From Acanthococcus lagerstroemiae (taxonomy: Eukaryota > Arthropoda > Insecta > Hemiptera > Eriococcidae): 64,000 nt of DNA. The notes under the pieces were generated by a model. That model made no database searches. It was not told the DNA's origin and worked only from the letters and a program-made list of their open reading frames with translations. Shown here piece by piece: positions 56,957 to 64,000 of this stretch. Within the stretch, counting starts at the first letter, position 1; each line of letters starts with the position of its first letter. The DNA lies in contig CM063106.1 of NCBI GenBank assembly GCA_031841125.1, positions 66,700,101 to 66,764,100 on the forward strand, written 5' to 3'. Made by a program: the position numbers and the translations under genes.

Positions 56957-58010
56957 CAGTGTGCTGCAGCCAGCCGAAAGCCGAAAGCTGAAAGCCAAAA
57001 TCAGCCGAATTTTTACTGATAAGATGAAAGCCGAAAGCCAGCTTTAAGCGCACCTATGGAAGTCGAAAGCTGAATTCAGCCAAATTTTTTCGACTAGCTT
57101 TTGGCTCTTCTGAGTTATGAGAAGTTTGTACAAAACCATGTTTCTTAATAAATAAATAAAAAAAAGCGTCTTTTTTATTTCATTTATTTTTTTCTCTCCA
57201 GTCAAATTACAATATTTGTTGTAATTGCAACAAAATGTTGAGATTTACTTTCAGAAATAAAATCTTGTGCATTGTACAGGATTTTAAATTGTAACGCTTA
57301 GGGCTTAACAAATCACGTAGTAGGGAAAACAGGCGTTCAACACTCACCTGAGTTCCTGGAGCTCCAAAAATTACCTGTGCTACATCATACAATTCGCCAT
57401 ACTCATTTTTATGAGTTTCCCAAAACTTCAGAACATTTTGCTTTAATCGAATTTTACTGTCTGGGAATTTCAATGTTCGTCAGTGAACTTCAAATTCTTC
57501 TGCAGTTGCAGTAGTATAATGAACTTTATTTCGACGTTTTGACTGTAACATATTTTCCCAACGCCGCTCTCCTTGGTCCATATCAGAGGAAAAAGAACTA
57601 GCTAACGATTCAGCATCTGAAACTGGCTCCTCATCCTTTTTTAATCCTTCTCTTCCTCTTTCCTCCTTCAGCCCTGTGTCAAGAAAGAAAACATATTATA
57701 GATGTAGTTTTTCTTTTCATTTTTCAACTTCAACTTATTCTTCTTCTCTTGTACCATTGTACTTATACGTTGTACCTCTAACAGAGATCCTGTTCTCCTG
57801 ATCTTGTCTAATTTTCCCATTGATTGAAAAGCCAAAAGCCAGCCGAAAAAAAACCAAAAGCTAGCCAAATTTTTTTTGAACAGCCAAAAGCCAAAGCCGA
57901 AGCTATATTTTTCAAGGTCAGAAGTTTAAGCCAAAAGCCGAAGCTATATTTTTCAAGGTCAGAAGTTTAAGCCAAAAGCCGAAGCTGATTCTTTCAGCTG
58001 CAGCACACTG
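56957..58010 (-). mobile_element. hAT element remnant with perfect 8-bp TSD
   Basis: The ends CAGTGTGCTGCAGC and GCTGCAGCACACTG are perfect 14-bp inverted repeats. CATACGCA is duplicated exactly at 56949-56956 and 58011-58018. Subterminal zones are full of AGCCGAAAGC / GGCTTTCGGCT-type repeats. At 57896-58000 a 41-bp unit (GCCGAAGCTATATTTTTCAA...) is tandemly repeated. At 1054 bp it is an internal-deletion derivative that still keeps the transposase C terminus. Confidence 0.92.
57207..57473 (-). CDS. hAT transposase C-terminal dimerisation region
   Basis: hAT transposases cut and paste their element; this is the C-terminal dimerisation segment. The frame carries LKFWETHKNEYGELYDVAQV, GAPGTQVSVERLFSLLRDLL and SPKRYNLKS, the (P/A)-x-x-(S/V)-x-x-ER-x-FS core of the hAT C terminus. 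The DDE catalytic domain and BED finger are missing, so it cannot transpose itself. It lies within exact element ends. Confidence 0.88.
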   Translation of the reverse strand: MKFPDSKIRLKQNVLKFWETHKNEYGELYDVAQVIFGAPGTQVSVERLFSLLRDLLSPKRYNLKSCTMHKILFLKVNLNILLQLQQIL

Positions 58011-58317
58011 CATACGCATGGACTGCGCGAGACTGACGATAGTGTTTTCACTGTGACGAGGTAATATTCTCGTCGTATGTAGTACAACACTGCATCTTAT
58101 AATTCGAGAAAGAATTTTTAACGTATCTTTGATATTACACGAGATACAGGCCTTGGAACCTTTTTCTGCATTTCTGAGCCTATTCGCCACGGTGATTCTA
58201 TTCACCCCATCTTACGGTATTAGTTTGTTTGTTGTAGATAATGAGGAGATTTCGCGTAAATGTTTTCTTTTGGCGATTTCCAGAGTAGTGATGTGTCGGT
58301 AGTTCATGTACTAGTTC

Positions 58318-59615
58318 TGTCATTACTAATTCCGGAAAAAGAACAGGCTTACTTGAAGAAGCTTTAATCGTCACATGTCTCTCAATATGAATCGAACCAA
58401 AAGTACAATCCCAGAGAGGACGATTCCGTACTTATTTCTCGAACTACAAGGCAACTTGACTCAATGCGTGGGAGGGGGTGTTACCGAGAGCGCCACCGGC
58501 TGCTCACTCCTCACACTAGCACGCATCACGTCAACATCTCGTCCGTCCAGAAAACAGCACGGAATCGTCCTCTCTGGGATTGTACTTTTGGTTCGATTCA
58601 TATTGAGAGACATATGGCGATTAAAGCTTCTTCAAGTAAGCCTATTCTTTTTCTGGAATTAGTAATGACAGTGGTTTCGGCATCACGAATATAACTCCAA
58701 ACATGGTTCGAGGTACACGCGCGTATGTACTGTCTCGTCTGGGCATCTAGTTGGTGTCGTCTATCACCGGGCATGGAAACTGATTTAGCACGTTTTTCGG
58801 AGATGAATTTTTCAAGCTTCAAGCTTTCGAGATCCAGGGCAAGCATCTTAGTCCATTTAACCCATTCTCGATTCGATGTTAGCTTCTCGCTTTCATGAAA
58901 TTTTCGAATCGTGAAAGTCGGAGTCGGAAACGCATTCTCGAGCTCTCTGTCGCTTTGTCGTCGATTATCGCTTTCAGGATTGAAGGACCGACACAATTGC
59001 GTGATAATTCGGTTTTTCTCGCTGATCGGCATCGCATCATCGGGAATTTTACTTATATTTCGAATAGCATCCACAAGGTTTGATGGGCTCGAGGTCGTGG
59101 CGGAAGAGCCATCACACACCTCGATCTCGTTGATGTTCACTTCATCCAGCATATTGGATTCTTCTCGAGATTTTGTGCTAGCATTTTCGTTAACATTGTT
59201 CAGGATCCTTTCTTCTTCTTCTTTTTCAATTGGAGGCGGAAGGATGGTACAGCTCGCGGTCGTCTCTTTCGCGCAGCTCGAGGCACTCCTCGTTGTCGGC
59301 ATAGTTACAAATATAAAGTAAATTTTAAAGTTGAAAAAGAAAGGTCGTACTTGTCGGTATTCACCACTCGCGTATATAGAAAAAAAAAAACGTTTTACTG
59401 TTCGGTTTTACGTTCTGCTACCATGTCATTACTAATTCCGGAAAAAGAACAGGCTTACTTGAAGAAGCTTTAATCGCCACATGTCTCTCAATATGAATCG
59501 AACCAAAAGTACAATCCCAGAGAGGACGATTCCGTGCTGTTTTCTGGACGGACGAGATGTTGACGTGATGCGTGCTAGTGTGAGGAGTGAGCAGCCGGTG
59601 GCGCTCTCGGTAACA
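58318..59615. mobile_element. LTR element with an inverted third LTR copy
   Basis: A 192-bp LTR (TGTCATTACTAATTCC ... CTCGGTAACA) is present at 59424-59615 (plus) and at 58479-58670 (inverted). Its first ~110 bases also stand at 58318-58430 (plus). AGTTC flanks the whole unit (58313-58317, 59616-59620), as expected for a 5-bp integration duplication. The interior holds a minus-strand gag-like frame between the inverted and right LTRs. No pol is present. Confidence 0.75.
58671..59302 (-). CDS. Gag-like protein of the LTR element (partial)
   Basis: The 234-codon frame (59302-58598) starts MPTTRSASSCAKETTAS, is acidic, then has FTIRKFHESEKLTSNREWVK and WTKMLALDLESLKLEKFI, resembling the N-terminal capsid region of Copia-type Gag. 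Its last 24 codons come from the inverted LTR beginning at 58670, so the true Gag is cut there. No zinc knuckle remains. The homology is weak by eye; an unrelated structural protein is possible. Confidence 0.5.
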
Positions 59616-60474
59616 AGTTCATTTGAACTAAACATCACGTTGAACTAAACGACCAAGACCTAAACGTTTAAAGTACCTAGTTCACGGAATGAACTGAACT
59701 ACCGTTATTGACCGAAACAAACTGAATGAAGAAAGTAACGAATGAGAACGAAACCGAAATGTGACATGAACTGCGGAGAAGACTGTATGACCGACATCGA
59801 TGTTCGGTGATCAGAATGATCAGATTACCGAGAATGAATAGATATGAACTTGTCTCAAGAATCCGTATCAGGCGGTGTGCTAGCTGTTGATGAATCATGT
59901 ATCTATCAGGAGATTGGAACGGTTTTGGGATGGCGTTTCGTCCGGGAATGGACGAGCGATTCTGCATAGTACCTAAAGGGGAACCATAAGATAGGAAGTG
60001 TGCAGTTAGTGAATAGGGAAAACCATAACTTACAATTTTACAGCGTAATATAATAACTCTGGTGAACAAGTCATGTCGAAAGATGTAAAGTCCGATCAAA
60101 CAGGTCAGAACCAGGCAAAAGATTCAACACATAAACCCAGGTTACGAGCTAGATTCAGTATTTTGACATGTTAGCATTTCTGATTCTTATTTTGTAAAGG
60201 GATATTGTCAGTTTGTAATAATAAAGGAGTTACAACAATGATTGTAAAGAAAAAAGAACAATAACGTTCAGGATGAGTAAAATAAATGTCCATGGTTCCA
60301 GATATGCCATGTTAGATACCACTTCCATTTCCAGATTATTTGCGAAGTTTATTAATAAAATCCTGAGTTTGGAATTGGGATTATAATATAATGATTGATT
60401 GATAACTAAATTGAACAGGGGTAATTAGTATTGATTTTAGCAGCCAATTGTGCTCTATTTATTGGTCCAGTTAG
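59616..60474. other. Noncoding stretch
   Basis: No gene is recognised; the minus-strand frame 59677-60099 resembles nothing known. Confidence 0.45.
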
Positions 60475-62110
60475 TTAGTAGTTTAACGGTAATTCGTGAG
60501 TAATTTCCGGGAGAAAGTTGGTGTCATCTAGTAAGCAAGGAAAAGTGTTGTCAATGATAACTTCAGTTGAGTTTTGAGTGTCAATACGTAATAGTTTCGA
60601 GTTACAAGGGAGAGCCAATTCATAAGATCCCATGTCACTGTCTTGAGCAAAGTGCAGGGGTTTGGTGGTACCTGCCTGTTCTATATATATGTTCGGCGGG
60701 GGATTAGTTATGGAGTATAGGTTCCTCTGTATTCTGGAAATAACAATGGAATTATGGTTCGGTTGGCACCGGAGAGGGCATGTATTCAGAATGGAACCTT
60801 GTGGTATTTGTTCCCGGATATGATAGCGTATTGTTTGTGTTCTGTTTGTATCTTTTATTGGTTTGTTAGGTGAGGGAGTATTGGCAAGAAATTTGGTTTT
60901 TCTGATAATAGCAGGCTTTAACCTACGTACATGGACAAGAAATGGTTTATTTGCCTTATCTATCATATTGCGAATGATATAGTTTAAATCAGATACGGTT
61001 TGTGCTAACAAGTTTTTGTATAGCCAATACGGCTGTTTGTTGTTGCTGTAAGGTTTCCTGTATTTCATGTTTTTGTCAGGTTCCTCCTTGTCCGTAGTGG
61101 TCATCTTGTTCAGTTTATTTTCGAGTTCCTGGATCTTATTTTTAAAGTCCTGGTCGGCACTTATTTGTTCGAGTGAGCTTACGTATTCTAACTGTTTTAA
61201 ATTTTTCTCCAATTTTTTTAGTGTGGTGTTGTCTGCAAATGCAATGGTTTTTCAGTCAATGGGTCGGAGCCCTCTTAAGATGTGTCTAATTAAATTTTGT
61301 TCCTGTATGTTCGGATTTAGGTGGTAAGCTATTCCTTTAATGTCGTTGATGTAGACGTCAATGTCTTCCTTTTCGCCTTGGAAACGGGAAGATAGTTTTA
61401 GTTCCAAGAGTTCTGGAATAATTTTAAATTTTTCCTAAAATTCTACTTTCAAGGTGTCGTAGTCCCGTATGCCTTTTTTACAATTAGTTCTGTATAGTAT
61501 GCAAGTGGGAGTAAATTAATTTTGTCTTTCTTCACTGAACCCGTTTATATGTAAGGAAAGTTCATAATTATTGAAGAATTCATTAATATTTTCTATTTTC
61601 AATTTACTTCCACTGAATTTAGGTGGGTCAAAACGGGGAACGCGGCACTTAGTTGGCATTTCTTCTGCGTTGTCGAATGCTTTTGAAAGCTTGTCTAATA
61701 CCTTGGTATTTATCCTGGTTCTGTTAAGGAAGTCGTGTACGAGAACCTCAATCTCTTGGGATGATGACTGAGTAAATTGCTCCCTTAAGTTGTCGTATTT
61801 GTCTGCGGTACAATTCTCCTCTCCTTCTAGTAGTTGTTGGTACGAATCCTCGTGCTCGTCAGAGTGTAAACTGCGTGTATTCCCGAATTTTGATGGGCTT
61901 AGTACTTTCCCAGATCGTAATGAAAGTAGCTTATAAAATGTGTCTTTATCTAAATTGGGGTTTCCCTTGACTTTCTTGTGCAGCCGTTTTCGAAATTCTC
62001 TCCTTTCTCCCTTTGTACTGAGTCCTAATTCCTCGAAAGCGAAAAATAAGTCTTTTTGATTGATCTTGTAGACCCAGTGAAATTCTTTTTGCTTGCCTTA
62101 TTTAAAAGGC
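60475..62110 (-). pseudogene. LTR-retroelement gag remnant
   Basis: Minus-strand pieces read in order. Near 62050-61960: FFAFEELGLSTKGERREFRK, a SAP-like basic start. Near 61620-61560: NEFFNNYELSLHINGF. Near 61430-61260: LSSRFQGEKEDIDVYINDIK then HILRGLRP, typical of retrotransposon capsid. Frame 61212-60475 (245 codons) starts in a likely coiled coil (KNLKQLEYVSSLEQI) and ends LPLNY, with CPLRCQPNHN and YELALPCNSKLLRI, perhaps from a different, envelope-like part. In-frame TAG (about 61436), TGA (about 61251) and at least one frameshift inactivate it. RT and integrase are absent. Confidence 0.5.
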
Positions 62111-63120
62111 GAAGTCAGTAGGTTCCTAATGGAAAAAGAGGGTGATACTGTTTTTTCCGCAATTTTGAAATATTTTACAGCTTGTAAAATGGGAAGGAAA
62201 AGAGAGTGAAGATTTTCCTATCGTGAGGTTTTCTGTATGAGTGGAGCAGTAGTGAGATATCGGCTGAAGTGATGTAGATTGTTGTCAGAATATGAGTTGT
62301 ATTTACTTTTTCTGCGTTTGTCAGTGAGTCTCTATGGTAATTAATTACCAGAAGATCAACAGTGGTTTGAACTTATCCGGTCAAGCCAGATGCTCGTCAG
62401 TGACCTCTGAAGTTTCCAATACTTTATTACAGAACCGAGTATCCTTATCGTTGGCTGAATGCTTGTTGGACGTCTATGGCCGTCAGCGAACAGAGGCTTC
62501 AAACCGTGTAAGGATTGTATCGCTCAGTATAAAAACTCATTGATTATTGCTCAGTTTTTAGAATCAAAATTTTCCGCAAAATCTCTGTATGTCGAGTCAA
62601 AGAAGTAACTTCGTTTAACAAGACGTGAAACTGCCGTTAAGTGAATTGGAGCCGTTGAAATGGTCAGGCCAAATAGCAAACGGTTTTCCAAGACTTTTAA
62701 CCTTTATGCAGACAGAGTTTTACGGAATTCGGAATTTTAATTTTGAGTTCAAAAGTGTTCAATTAAATTTTGTCGGGATTCTTAGTAACTAAATAATTCT
62801 ATGTTTCGCGGCGCACCATCGGTTTTCGCAGAAGTATATGAAAATTATGAGTATAGTTACAATTCTTTTCTTACGTTTATTAATCCTTGAAGTCCTGGGT
62901 CTTGATTGATGATTGGCCGGATCACTAGATGCTGTTTTGGAGGTTATGTCGGAATTTTTGTAATACCACTGAATGTTGTTGGAGAATCGGAATTTTCACA
63001 TGCAAGTTCTTGTAACGCCACTCGATGCTGTTGAAAAATTTTTCACTTGGAATTTTCGTGTGAAGTTGTCCGGACGATTCTAAGGTTGGTCGGAGATCGA
63101 TTTAAACAATAACGGCAATA
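62111..63120. other. Leader-like stretch upstream of the gag remnant
   Basis: About 1 kb with no convincing frame, between the presumed primer-binding site and gag on the minus strand; consistent with a long 5' leader. Confidence 0.35.
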
Positions 63121-63145
63121 CTGGATTCTAACGTTGGGTGCCAAT
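63121..63145 (-). other. Primer-binding-site-like sequence of the LTR element
   Basis: The minus strand reads CTACAAAT then TGGCACCCAACGTTAG (63146-63128), close to the TGGCGCCCAACGT-type site that follows the 5' LTR of many Gypsy-like elements. The upstream sequence (63145 toward about 63400) would then be the 5' LTR; its outer end was not defined and no second LTR was found. Confidence 0.45.
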
Positions 63146-64000
63146 TTGTAGACTAGTTTCGTTGGTTATCACTCTACCACCGACTAGCTTGACACGATCT
63201 TTGGACTTATCGACGAAATAAACGACTCAACCTTTTTCGAACTATTGTAATTAAGGCGTTCTTAACTTTACAAAGTCTATTCCGGTTCTCAATCGTCCAG
63301 TCCCAACCTTCAACCAGGTAACCGTCGGTTCCCTCTCGATCTCCCCCCGATTATTCGAAACGGGGTTACGTACTCGAGTATTGCTGAATAATATAAAACT
63401 GTTTTACTGAATTTATGCTGATGTAGTACAAATAGGAACCATGAAGGAGGTTCGTATTGTTTGAATAGTAATAATAAAAATGTGAACGACGTGAATAACC
63501 GACGGAGTGTATTGCGAAAGAGGAATGAAGAAATGAAAACCTGAATTTGACCTAGATAGTTACGAGAAAAGAATTTTAGATACCGTAGCACGGGGCGACT
63601 TTGCACACTTTTTAGCCTATTTTCAACTTTGAGGTTATTTTTTGTCCAGTATATTGGCTGCAGGGGAAAAAGTAAATATGATTTTATATTATTCAAACAG
63701 CGTAGAATCCAGTGGGACCATCGGTTTGAGCGAAAAAATTCTTTTATGCCAAGAAAAACGGCGTTGAAAAAAATTGCATAGTCACCCCCACGTTGAGGCG
63801 ACTATGCACACTTCGAAAAATACATGTAAAATTATGATGATAATAGATTATTTTATTCATTTACGAATATTTACGAACTAAATACATGCATTCGCGAACT
63901 TATAAACACCTCTATGATAGATAGGACGATCTAAAATAGATCTAATTTGATCTTTTTTCACGTAATCATGGTCTTCTTTGAGTGGAAAATGGAATTCCGA
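63146..64000. other. Possible 5' LTR and unassigned end of window
   Basis: The first part may be LTR. From about 63590, GCACGGGGCGACTTTGCACA and later GAGGCGACTATGCACACTTC form a diverged direct repeat, suggesting another element that runs off the window. Confidence 0.3.

Noticed and set aside
1..64000. CRISPR arrays, rRNA genes, operons and bacterial promoters
   Set aside because: None seen; intron structure and element types mark the window as eukaryotic nuclear DNA.

Overview
This window looks like nuclear DNA from an arthropod, most likely an insect; the species cannot be fixed from sequence alone. It is AT-rich, its one clear host gene has spliceosomal introns, and most recognisable content is transposable elements. 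A sap-feeding hemipteran such as a mealybug or aphid would fit this mix of element families, but that is inference.

The one secure host gene is the 20S proteasome subunit beta type-1 (beta-6), on the minus strand at 14589-15991. Its four coding exons join in phase to give 229 residues. A second plausible spliced gene of unknown function lies at 43151-45107 (minus). A two-exon fragment at 28253-28556 is weaker.

Layout. 0.7-12 kb: foldback repeats, RTE-like LINE fragments on both strands, a hAT-type non-autonomous element (8770-9811) and an RNase H remnant. 12-16 kb: a hairpin element and the proteasome gene. 16-20 kb: nested inverted-repeat elements and another LINE fragment. 20-24.7 kb: broken minus-strand reading frames, including a possible old RNA-virus capsid copy, interrupted by a hAT element with a perfect 8-bp target duplication. 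24.9-27.1 kb: a DNA element with terminal inverted repeats that carries a broken gene of the DUF7869-type family. 28-33 kb: fragments of Ginger/KRBA2-like, THAP, Ty3/Gypsy and DUF7869-type genes. 33.4-38 kb: a Ty3/Gypsy LTR and integrase joined to a piggyBac end. 38.1-40.9 kb: a DUF7869-type frame split by a LINE. 41.3-43.1 kb: a large foldback. 47-48.7 kb: part of a Polinton-type polymerase-linked protein. 49.4-51.2 kb: a Jockey-like LINE. 51.7-54 kb: GCTTCGC hairpins and a C-rich tandem duplication. 56.3-59.6 kb: HTH-psq, hAT and a rearranged LTR element. 60.5-63.2 kb: an LTR-retroelement gag remnant.

The most interesting signal is the DUF7869-type family. Three diverged members occur here. 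They share D-x-x-Q, D-x-x-x-GQNKN and GH(T/S)-x-D motifs of the kind expected in RNase H-fold transposases, and one lies inside matching 30+ bp terminal inverted repeats flanked by AATT. That suggests the family is a cut-and-paste transposase. All homology calls were made by eye, without database searches.
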